Positions 1 through 6,062 of a stretch of 15,988 nucleotides of DNA are shown piece after piece. Within the stretch, counting starts at the first letter, position 1. Each line of letters opens with the position of its first letter. Position numbers and translations under genes: made by a program. Below the pieces are notes generated by a model. It did no database searches. It had not been told where the DNA came from and was given only the letters and a program-made list of their open reading frames with translations. The DNA is from an uncultured Peptococcaceae bacterium (GTDB taxonomy: Bacteria; Bacillota; Peptococcia; Peptococcales; Peptococcaceae), in the NCBI GenBank assembly GCA_937976375.1, contig CALJRU010000011.1, forward strand, positions 1-15,988, read 5' to 3'.

Positions 1-150
1 GCCTGAGAAAATCTTATAATATTTCACTGTCCTATTGACGGGATGCGCACCAGTTTCGAGAATCGGCTTGATGGGGAGCTTATCATTTTTCATATTTATT
101 GAAGTTTGTAGACCTACAAGCTGCTTTTTGTAAATATTTAAGGCTTTCAT
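1..150 (-). CDS. Unidentified protein, N-terminal fragment (runs off left edge)
   Basis: Reading the minus strand from an ATG at 150-148 gives 50 uninterrupted codons to the window edge. The translation starts MKALNIYKKQLVGLQ and later contains KPILETGAHPVNRTVKYYKI. It is rich in Lys, Ile, Asn and Tyr, has no signal peptide or membrane segment, and reads like a real protein rather than a random frame. A second in-frame ATG at 93-91 (MKNDKLPIKP) is an alternative start; neither has a strong SD. The gene is divergent from the aldehyde oxidoreductase operon, so the two share the 150-bp gap. I do not recognise the family. A mobile-element or plasmid-type protein is conceivable but unsupported, and only the N-terminus is visible. 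Confidence 0.5.
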   Translation of the reverse strand, partial: MKALNIYKKQLVGLQTSINMKNDKLPIKPILETGAHPVNRTVKYYKIFSG

Positions 151-243
151 TATAGAATGTTGTTTGGCTGCTGAATGACTGGTCAGATCCTTTTGTGATT
201 GATGACGGATTATCATGAATATAAAGACGTTAGAGAAAAAGCG

Positions 244-249
244 TATAAT
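244..249 (+). promoter_or_regulatory. Candidate -10 box for the AOR operon
   Basis: A consensus TATAAT lies about 50 bases upstream of the ATG at 301, in a very AT-rich stretch. No good -35 is seen at 16-18 bp spacing, so the hexamer could be a chance match or need an activator. The rest of the gap (151-300) shows no clear riboswitch or hairpin. Confidence 0.4.
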
Positions 250-300
250 AAAATAATACTTTAAATCTTGAAAACGACCTCTGGGAATGGAGTGAGGCAA

Positions 301-2172
301 ATGGCAAGTAAATACGGTGGTTATATGGGAAAGGTTTTGAAAATAAATTTAACCACTCAAACTGTTGAAGACTATCCGTTTTCTGATAGGGAACGTGAAT
401 TGTTTATTGGCGGAAAAATGATGGCGGCGAAGATTCTGGGGGATCATTTAACTGGGCAAGAGAAACCTTTTTCAGAGAAAAATTTGTTGGTCATTACAAC
501 AGGACCAATGACGGGAGCGGGCGCTCCCAGTGCAAGCCGATTCAACATTTCCACGCTTTCTCCACAAACGGGCTATATTACTTCGTCCAATTGCGGTGGA
601 AATTTCGGATACTTTTTGAAGAAAGCTGGCTTGGATGCGTTGATTCTGCAAGGACGGTGTGAAACACCAACGTGGATCGACATCCAAAATGAAAAAGTGA
701 TCTTTCATCAGGCTGACGATATTTGGGGAATGAGCACCAGTGCGGTGCAAACGGCGTTAGATGAGAAGATGCGGCAAAAGAATGGCCGGCTTCGGAAAAA
801 TGGAAAAATATGCATTGGCCCAGCAGGTGAGAATTTGGTTTTATATGCAAGCATCGTGTCCAACGATCGTGTTTCCGGACGCGGCGGCACCGGTGCGCTC
901 ATGGGCTGGATGCGGTTAAAAGCAGTATGCGCTGGCGGCAATAAGGACGTACCCGTTCGTGATCCAGAACAAATGCTTGCGCATTCAAAAAAATGGTTTG
1001 CTTATTTGAGAAAACATCCTTTAACAGGCGAGCAACTGCCCAAATTTGGTACCGCTGGGTTGGTGAGCGCAATGCAAATGAGGCAGATTCTTGCGACGAA
1101 AAATTACACTTATGGGCAGTATGATGATTTCGAAAAAATAAGCGGGGAAGAATTGGCTGCCAAATACAACATTGTCAATAAAGGGTGCCTGAGTTGTCCG
1201 ATTCGTTGTTCAAGAACCGTTGAGGTGAACGGGAAAGTTGTGAAAGGACCAGAACTGGAAACCTTGGTGCTTTTAGGCAGTGGGATCGTGAACAATGATC
1301 TTCCATCCATTCTTCAGTGGAATTACGAGCTGGATGAATTGGGGATGGACACCATTACTTGTGCAAACACCATTTCGTATGCTATGGAGGCCAATGAAAA
1401 GGGCTTGTGGAACAATGGGCTGCATTTTTCAAAAACGGAAGACCTTTCGAAGATTTTTGAAGACATCGCTTATCGTCGAGGCCTTGGTGATGAATTGGCT
1501 CAGGGCAGCAAACGATTGTCAGAAAAATATGGTGGTCAGGATTTTGCCATGCATGTAAAAGGAATGGAACTGGCTGCGTACGAGCCGCGAAAATCAGTTG
1601 GCTTGGGGCTCGGCTATGCAACCAGCAATCGAGGCGGCTGCCATTTAAATGGGAGCTATCTTGTCATCCTGGAAGGCTTAGGCTTGGCAGTCAATCCGAC
1701 CACGTACCACGCAAAAGCCGATTTGACCATGATGTTTCAAGATCTGATGGAAATGATTTCGGCGACCGGGCAATGCTTATTTACCAGCTATGCGTTTTTC
1801 CCGGCACCTTTAATGAAGCATCCGAATGCATGGTATACAAGATTGGTCAATAAAATAATACCATACTGCGGTGCCAGTGTGCGTCTGATCAACAAATATC
1901 CGAAACTGCTCAAGCTGCATTTACCCGTCTTTCATCATACAAAAGGTTTTGAGTATGTTACAGGCATGGATATGCCTTTTGGGAAATATTTGCGATGTGG
2001 GGAACGTGGGTACAATTTGGAGCGGGAAATCAATCGGCGCTTTGGTGTCAATGCCAATAAAGATGCATTGCCTAAACGCTTGACAGCTGCTCTGCAGGAT
2101 CCAAACGATCCATCATCGAAGGTGCCTTTGAAAAAATTGCAGCTGGAATTTGATCAGCCCTATCGAGGTTAA
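301..2172 (+). CDS. aor: Aldehyde ferredoxin oxidoreductase (tungsten/molybdenum enzyme)
   Basis: Cytoplasmic enzyme interconverting aldehydes and carboxylates with ferredoxin as electron partner. It uses a bis-pterin W (or Mo) cofactor and one [4Fe-4S] cluster. The 623 residues match the family's usual length of about 600-620. The N-terminus (YMGKVLKINLTTQ) is the typical start, followed by the pterin-binding N-domain with GPMTGAGAPSASRFN. The cluster ligands are all present: Cys296-x2-Cys299-x3-Cys303 plus Cys492, matching the spacing known for Pyrococcus AOR. The ATG at 301 is chosen over an in-frame TTG at 268 because it has a GGAGTGAGG ribosome site and gives the family N-terminus. It is first in an operon with MoaD-like, ferredoxin and alcohol dehydrogenase genes (3-bp gap to the next). 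The physiological substrate cannot be read from the sequence. Tungsten rather than molybdenum is a family-based expectation. Confidence 0.93.
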   Translation: MASKYGGYMGKVLKINLTTQTVEDYPFSDRERELFIGGKMMAAKILGDHLTGQEKPFSEKNLLVITTGPMTGAGAPSASRFNISTLSPQTGYITSSNCGGNFGYFLKKAGLDALILQGRCETPTWIDIQNEKVIFHQADDIWGMSTSAVQTALDEKMRQKNGRLRKNGKICIGPAGENLVLYASIVSNDRVSGRGGTGALMGWMRLKAVCAGGNKDVPVRDPEQMLAHSKKWFAYLRKHPLTGEQLPKFGTAGLVSAMQMRQILATKNYTYGQYDDFEKISGEELAAKYNIVNKGCLSCPIRCSRTVEVNGKVVKGPELETLVLLGSGIVNNDLPSILQWNYELDELGMDTITCANTISYAMEANEKGLWNNGLHFSKTEDLSKIFEDIAYRRGLGDELAQGSKRLSEKYGGQDFAMHVKGMELAAYEPRKSVGLGLGYATSNRGGCHLNGSYLVILEGLGLAVNPTTYHAKADLTMMFQDLMEMISATGQCLFTSYAFFPAPLMKHPNAWYTRLVNKIIPYCGASVRLINKYPKLLKLHLPVFHHTKGFEYVTGMDMPFGKYLRCGERGYNLEREINRRFGVNANKDALPKRLTAALQDPNDPSSKVPLKKLQLEFDQPYRG

Positions 2173-2175
2173 ACA

Positions 2176-2400
2176 ATGGTACAAGTGAGAATGTTTGGTA
2201 TGGCGCGTTTTCAATCTGGTGTTAAATCTTTTGAATGTGATGCGAAAACGGTGAATGAACTGATGAACCAGGTACCCAATATGAAAAGAAGAGACGTTCG
2301 TGATTTGGTCATATTGGTGAATGGCAAGTCCGTCAGCAAACGTTATCGTTTTAAAGATGGTGATGAGGTTGTGTTGATGTCACCAATAGGAGGAGGGTAA
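2176..2400 (+). CDS. MoaD/ThiS-family sulfur carrier protein
   Basis: A 74-residue beta-grasp (ubiquitin-like) protein ending in SPIGGG. The C-terminal Gly-Gly is the site that MoaD-type proteins have adenylated and thiocarboxylated, to donate sulfur for the pterin dithiolene of Mo/W cofactors. The VILVNGKSV and KDGDEVVLMSPI segments are typical of the fold. It starts 3 bp after the AOR stop, so it is probably translationally coupled. Location next to AOR suggests a carrier dedicated to that enzyme's tungstopterin; the partner MoaE and activating MoeB-type genes are not in the window. ThiS (thiamine) function is less likely from context. Confidence 0.85.
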   Translation: MVQVRMFGMARFQSGVKSFECDAKTVNELMNQVPNMKRRDVRDLVILVNGKSVSKRYRFKDGDEVVLMSPIGGG

Positions 2401-2402
2401 CG

Positions 2403-2708
2403 ATGCAAAAATTACCGCATATTGATGAAGAACATTGTGCAGGATGTTCCCTGTGTCTTGTAAATTGTCCGATGGAATGTATCACCATTTCAGAGCCGAA
2501 ATTTCCTGGAGATATTCGGACGGTTGCGCAGGTGGATTCTTTAACGTGCATTGGATGCGGTATCTGCGCAAAATCGTGTCCAATTCAAGCCATAGAGATG
2601 GTTGATAGAAGGGAGGCAGGACCGATGAAAACAAAAATGGATTTGAAAAAATTAGCCTGTCGTGGTGTTCAGCATGGGCTAAAAATTGGCATGGGTGTTT
2701 TGCCATGA
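2403..2708 (+). CDS. Two-[4Fe-4S] ferredoxin with ADH-derived C-terminal tail
   Basis: Electron carrier, presumed partner of the AOR. Two CxxCxxCxxxCP motifs are clear: Cys12/15/18/22 and Cys49/52/55/59, each followed by Pro, as in bacterial 8Fe ferredoxins. The ferredoxin fold ends near residue 68. Residues 75-101 are not ferredoxin-like: from Met75 (ATG 2625) they read as the N-terminus of the downstream iron-ADH family, and the frame ends at a TGA (2706-2708) inside that segment. The ferredoxin therefore has no stop of its own before the ADH start. A TGA-TAG pair sits out of frame at 2603-2608, just where a ferredoxin stop would be expected, so a one-base deletion in the ancestor could explain the missing stop (inference). 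The ATG lies 2 bp after the MoaD-like stop with a GGAGGAGG SD overlapping that gene's end. Confidence 0.85.
   Translation: MQKLPHIDEEHCAGCSLCLVNCPMECITISEPKFPGDIRTVAQVDSLTCIGCGICAKSCPIQAIEMVDRREAGPMKTKMDLKKLACRGVQHGLKIGMGVLP
2609..2616 (+). promoter_or_regulatory. Strong SD that marks the native ADH start
   Basis: AAGGGAGG lies 8 bases before ATG 2625. It sits inside the end of the ferredoxin reading frame and is the best ribosome site in this operon. It argues that the alcohol dehydrogenase gene once began, or still begins, at 2625 rather than at 2712, which has no SD of its own. Confidence 0.6.
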
Positions 2709-2711
2709 CGC
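2625..2711 (+). other. ADH N-terminal coding segment interrupted by in-frame TGA
   Basis: From ATG 2625 the frame encodes MDLKKLACRGVQHGLK and then GMGVLP, TGA, R, MPELIQG. Iron-ADH relatives as I recall them begin with a helix of the form CRxxQ...LP(W/Y)RxPxxxxG, so the match continues on both sides of the stop. The TGA (codon 28, 2706-2708) occupies the aromatic position. A single TGG to TGA change would produce it. The TGA could be a nonsense mutation with reinitiation at 2712, a sequencing error, or read through. TGA is an ordinary stop elsewhere in the window, for example ending udp and cdd, so a changed code is unlikely. Confidence 0.6.
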
Positions 2712-3842
2712 ATGCCCGAGTTGATTCAAGGGGTGGATGCGGTAAACCGTCTGCCAGCGTTGGTCAAACGAAAAGGCTTTAAAAAGGTCTTAATTGTAAC
2801 GGATGAAAATCTTATGCGGCTGCATTTATTGGACAGCATGCTGAAAGAGATGGAAGCATTGCGGCTGGAGTATGTCATCTACCGGGAAGTTGCTGCGAAT
2901 CCAACAGACTTCAACGTTGAAGAGGGCTTGAATTTGTATTTGGTCTGCCATTGCGACTGCATGATCGCTTTTGGCGGCGGTGCACCGATGGATTGTGCAA
3001 AAGCCATTGGTGCCTGTGTTGCTCGCCCGCGAAAACGCGTGGATCAGCTGCAGGGTCTGTTTAAAGTATTGCGCCCTATTCCTATGGTTTTTGCAGTGCC
3101 GACAACAGCGGGAACAGGTTCTGAAACCACGATGGCGGCGGCTATCACCGAAGATGCAACGCATCACAAAGCATCGATCAATGATTTGCGCTTGATTCCG
3201 AAATACGCGGTATTGGATCCTAAATTAACGGTTGGGCTGCCTCCGCGCACGACGGCAACGACTGGGATGGATGCACTTTGCCATGCAGTAGAAGCTTACA
3301 CGAATTATCTCTATAACAGCGACTTGGAAAATACGATGGCCCGCCAGGCTGTGAAATTGATTTATGAAAATTTATATAAAGCCTATACAGACGGCGCCAA
3401 TCTTGCGTATCGTCATAATATGCAGTTGGCAGCTTTTTATGCAGGACGCGCTTTTACCAGAGGATGCGTGGGTTATGTGCATGCTGTTGGTCACACGTTG
3501 GGTGGGCTGTATGGGGTTCCTCACGGATTGGCCATGTCCATTATCCTGCCGCATGTTATGCGCGCCTTTGGCCCAGCAGTGTATGAGCGATTGGCAGAAT
3601 TAAGTGACGTATGCGGCATGACAAAACCAGAGGCGAGCCAACAAGAAAAAGCAGAAACGTTCATTCGCTGGATAGAAGAGATGAAAGTAAAAATGGACAT
3701 TCCAGAGTATGCAACGATGATCCAGGAGAATGATGTGGATCAAATGGTGGAATGGGTGGATAAAGAGGCTAACCCGGTTTATCCGGTTCCGGTCATTTGG
3801 AACAAAGCGGAAATAAAGGCCTTTATTATGAGCATTCGTTAA
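2712..3842 (+). CDS. Iron-dependent alcohol dehydrogenase (probably lacking native N-terminus)
   Basis: NAD(P)H-dependent reduction of aldehydes to alcohols, or the reverse, in the cytoplasm. The 376 residues from ATG 2712 hold the nucleotide-binding GGGAPMDCAK, the FAVPTTAGTGSE loop and the full metal set. Numbered from the inferred native start 2625, the ligands are Asp216, His220, His286 and His300, with the same D-x3-H and H-x13-H spacing as lactaldehyde reductase FucO. About 28 family N-terminal residues lie upstream of an in-frame TGA. Numbered from 2625 and counting the TGA as a residue, the protein would be 405 aa. No SD precedes 2712, so expression would rely on reinitiation after the ferredoxin stop 4 bases upstream, or on readthrough. 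With AOR it would complete a carboxylate-aldehyde-alcohol route. Whether the shortened form is active is unknown. Confidence 0.85.
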   Translation: MPELIQGVDAVNRLPALVKRKGFKKVLIVTDENLMRLHLLDSMLKEMEALRLEYVIYREVAANPTDFNVEEGLNLYLVCHCDCMIAFGGGAPMDCAKAIGACVARPRKRVDQLQGLFKVLRPIPMVFAVPTTAGTGSETTMAAAITEDATHHKASINDLRLIPKYAVLDPKLTVGLPPRTTATTGMDALCHAVEAYTNYLYNSDLENTMARQAVKLIYENLYKAYTDGANLAYRHNMQLAAFYAGRAFTRGCVGYVHAVGHTLGGLYGVPHGLAMSIILPHVMRAFGPAVYERLAELSDVCGMTKPEASQQEKAETFIRWIEEMKVKMDIPEYATMIQENDVDQMVEWVDKEANPVYPVPVIWNKAEIKAFIMSIR

Positions 3843-3879
3843 GGTTTTTAGGCAGAATCAATGAGGTTAGAAACGGATC

Positions 3880-3944
3880 AAAAACACGCTTTTCGGTGGG
3901 GCACGGTGGTTGTCATCGCGGCGCATCGAAGAGGGTGTTTTTTT
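3880..3944 (+). terminator. Large imperfect hairpin terminator of the AOR-ADH operon
   Basis: A 16-base left arm (AAAAACACGCTTTTCG, 3880-3895) pairs with CGAAGAGGGTGTTTTT (3927-3942): fourteen Watson-Crick pairs, one G-U and one mismatch. A run of seven T follows at 3938-3944. The 31-base loop is unusually large and GC-rich and may fold further. It lies 37 bases after the ADH stop. Confidence 0.6.
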
Positions 3945-3983
3945 GTTGCAAGGAAAGTGTTGGGCGCATTCCTCACATGAGGC

Positions 3984-4012
3984 TTTTCAGCATGGCATTA
4001 AATGGGTATGAT
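3984..4012 (+). promoter_or_regulatory. Candidate promoter of module A regulator/kinase
   Basis: TTTTCA (3984-3989), 17 bp spacer, TATGAT (4007-4012), 36 bases before the regulator ATG. A short palindrome CCTCA-CA-TGAGG (3971-3982) touches the -35 and could be an operator; its arms are short enough to be chance. The rest of the 3843-4048 gap holds only the terminator. Confidence 0.5.
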
Positions 4013-4048
4013 AGAAGCAGAAATTTCATTTTGATGAGGTGAGAAACG

Positions 4049-4738
4049 ATGACGAAGAACTTGCTGCTTTTGGAAGATGACCAAAGTTTGATTGATGGAC
4101 TGGTGTATGTGCTGATGAAAGAAGGCTATGCGGTGGATGTAGCGACAACGGTGGCGCAGGCCCATGCACTGTTGGCTCAAAAAACATATGCCCTGCTTCT
4201 TCTGGATATGACACTGCCCGACGGCAATGGGCTGAGCGTATGTGAATCGGTGCGCACGGCGGGCAGCATTGTGCCGATCATTTTTCTCACAGCGATGGAC
4301 GAGGAGGTGCAGGTGATTCGTGCACTGGATGGCGGCGGAGACGATTACATCACCAAGCCGTTCAAACTTGGCGAATTATGCTCACGGATTCGTGCGCAGC
4401 TGCGCCGCAGCGCCATGCAGGAACCGCGCACAGCAGAAACATTGGTCAGCGGCGATGTGCGCATCGATGGTGCGCGTGCGTATTTGGGCGGCCAGGCCTT
4501 AGACCTCACTGCGACAGAATTGCGCCTCTTGGCTTGCTTCTTGCGCAACAAGGGGCAGGTGCTGACCAGGCAGATGCTGCTGGAGCAGCTTTGGGACGAT
4601 CATGGCAGTTTTGTCGATGATAATACGTTGTCGGTTTACATGCGCCGGCTGCGTGAAAAAATCGAGCAGGACCCATCGCATCCACAGCATTTGTGCACGG
4701 TGCGCGGTCTTGGTTATGAATGGAGGGAGCAGGAATGA
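4049..4738 (+). CDS. OmpR-family response regulator (module A)
   Basis: DNA-binding transcriptional regulator of 229 residues. The receiver domain (about 1-118) has the acidic pair Asp10/Asp11, phosphoacceptor Asp53 in LLLLDMTLPDG, Thr81 and Lys103 in YITKPF. The C-terminal winged helix (about 130-227) has the family ending VRGLGYEW. The ATG has a GATGAGGTGAG ribosome site. Its stop overlaps the kinase start (ATGA at 4735). The linked transporter genes, and the BceR-type inverted repeat in front of them, make transporter expression its likely target. The repeat assignment is inference. Confidence 0.93.
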   Translation: MTKNLLLLEDDQSLIDGLVYVLMKEGYAVDVATTVAQAHALLAQKTYALLLLDMTLPDGNGLSVCESVRTAGSIVPIIFLTAMDEEVQVIRALDGGGDDYITKPFKLGELCSRIRAQLRRSAMQEPRTAETLVSGDVRIDGARAYLGGQALDLTATELRLLACFLRNKGQVLTRQMLLEQLWDDHGSFVDDNTLSVYMRRLREKIEQDPSHPQHLCTVRGLGYEWREQE

Positions 4739-5997
4739 TGGTGTTGGCGGATCGGGCAAATCGGCGTTTTTTGACGGGAATGCTGCTTTTTGCTGTGGGG
4801 CTGATCATTGGGGCGTTGGCTCTGAGCGTCTGCCAAGCTCAGGCAGATTGGCAACTGCTGCAGGCGCAGGAAGCGCGCGTTGCCTCTGCGCTGCTGGCTG
4901 ATGGCGTGGCACGGACAACGGTGGCAGAGGCCTTCTCAGATACGGCTGCTGTGACGGCAGAAGGACAGGCCTTGCTGACACAGATTGGCCACGGTGACGA
5001 TGTGCCGTTCTTTTACTTTGCATCGTTGCGGGATCGGGCCCTGGAAACGGGTGCAGTGGCTTTGTTGGCAGCGGTGATCCTTGGTGCCTTGCTGCTGTTT
5101 TGGAGCTGGTGCTTCCTCAAGCAGAGAGAAAGGTGTTATGAAGCAGCTGCGGAGACGATTGCGGCTTATGCCGATGGCCAGTTTGATGCACATCTGCCGC
5201 AAAATGAAAGTGGCGCCCTTTATCAGCTGTTTGGCGCTGTGGAGGAAATGGCGCTGTCGCTGCAGGCCAAAAGCGACAATGAGCAGCGTGTGAAGACCTT
5301 CCTCAAGACCATGATCTCTGACATTTCTCATCAAGTGAAAACACCGCTGGCGGCGCTGCGCATGTACAATGAAATCATCGCTGGCGAGCCTGAGAACACA
5401 GATGTGGTGCGCATTTTTTCTGAAAAGTCGACAGCAGCACTCGATCGCCTGGAGGCGTTGATTCAGTCGCTGCTCAAGGTGACGCGGTTGGATGCGGGCA
5501 GCGTCACCTTCAAGCGTATGCCGCAGAAGGTGACAACCTTGCTTTCGAATGCCATGGAGCCGTTTCAGACACGTGCGGTGCAGGAAGGAAAAACGCTGCG
5601 TTTGGAAGGCGATGCGTCGGCTGTCTGTGTCTGTGATCTGACTTGGACGGGTGAAGCGGTGGGCAATCTGATCAAAAATGCGTTGGACCACACGCCATAT
5701 GGCGGCCATGTCGTGGTGTCATGGACGGCATCACCGGCGTTGCTCCAGATTCGCGTCAGTGATGATGGGGCAGGCATTGCGCCCGAGGACCTCCACCATA
5801 TCTTTAAACGTTTTTATCGCAGCGCCCACGCAGACAGCCAGCAGGGTGTGGGCTTAGGGCTGCCGATTGCCAAGGCCATTGTGGAAGGGCAGAATGGTTC
5901 GCTGAGCGTGGCCAGCGCGCCTGGGCAGGGTACCGTGTTTACCATGTCGTTCCCAGCGTTTGCACAGGCGGCGGATGCCGAGCTTACAAAATTGTAA
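4735..5997 (+). CDS. Sensor histidine kinase (module A)
   Basis: Membrane sensor of 420 residues. Two membrane segments (about 12-33 and 106-127) flank a loop of about 72 residues that would lie outside the membrane. A linker and DHp domain follow, with the phospho-acceptor His199 in SDISHQVKTPL. The ATPase domain shows Asn315 in the N box (NLIKNALDH), DDGAGI (G1), FKRFYR (F box) and GVGLGLPIAKAI (G2), so all catalytic boxes are intact. The start at 4735 is chosen over ATG 4720 because GGAGGGAG lies 5-8 bases before it and it gives the 4-bp ATGA overlap with the regulator. The last codons and stop form part of a 20-bp inverted repeat. The signal is unknown; a cell-envelope antimicrobial is typical for kinases beside FtsX transporters. 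Confidence 0.92.
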   Translation: MMVLADRANRRFLTGMLLFAVGLIIGALALSVCQAQADWQLLQAQEARVASALLADGVARTTVAEAFSDTAAVTAEGQALLTQIGHGDDVPFFYFASLRDRALETGAVALLAAVILGALLLFWSWCFLKQRERCYEAAAETIAAYADGQFDAHLPQNESGALYQLFGAVEEMALSLQAKSDNEQRVKTFLKTMISDISHQVKTPLAALRMYNEIIAGEPENTDVVRIFSEKSTAALDRLEALIQSLLKVTRLDAGSVTFKRMPQKVTTLLSNAMEPFQTRAVQEGKTLRLEGDASAVCVCDLTWTGEAVGNLIKNALDHTPYGGHVVVSWTASPALLQIRVSDDGAGIAPEDLHHIFKRFYRSAHADSQQGVGLGLPIAKAIVEGQNGSLSVASAPGQGTVFTMSFPAFAQAADAELTKL

Positions 5998-6000
5998 GCT
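5981..6000 (+). promoter_or_regulatory. BceR-type inverted-repeat operator candidate
   Basis: AGCTTACAA-AA-TTGTAAGCT is a perfect inverted repeat with 9-bp arms. Inside it, TTACA-AAAT-TGTAA fits the TNACA-N4-TGTAA pattern reported for BceR-like regulators. It covers the kinase stop codon, and a further half-site TGTAAGCT recurs at 6016-6023, 23 bp downstream. This is the best candidate binding site for the module A regulator. Confidence 0.55.
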
Positions 6001-6028
6001 GACTTTTCACGGGGCTGTAAGCTTGGCC

Positions 6029-6037
6029 TGCTATCCT
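6029..6037 (+). promoter_or_regulatory. Extended -10 for the module A transporter genes
   Basis: TGCTATCCT is an extended -10 (TG-N-TATCCT) 25 bases before the ATPase start. No -35 match lies at 17 bp, and the second half-site (6016-6023) sits in the spacer just downstream of the -35 position. That is consistent with an activator-dependent promoter. The element would let the transporter be induced separately from the regulator and kinase. Confidence 0.4.
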
Positions 6038-6062
6038 TTGAGGAAAGGAGGCATGATCAACC

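Noticed and set aside
214..255. Small upstream ORF MNIKTLEKKRIIK before AOR
   Set aside because: Thirteen codons with no clear ribosome site, overlapping the candidate -10. Chance is the simplest explanation.
1..300. Molybdenum/tungsten cofactor riboswitch upstream of AOR
   Set aside because: No clear multi-stem structure or recognised conserved core could be seen, and positions 1-150 read as coding on the minus strand.
2706..2708. TGA as selenocysteine or as a reassigned Trp codon
   Set aside because: Selenocysteine would be expected at a Cys position, whereas the family has an aromatic residue here, and no convincing SECIS-like hairpin was seen directly after it. TGA ends udp, cdd, both regulators and both ATPases, so the genetic code is standard.
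3797..4042. 81-codon plus-strand open frame across the ADH end and the intergenic gap
   Set aside because: It begins inside the ADH gene in another frame, spans the terminator hairpin and promoter, and its translation shows no domain.
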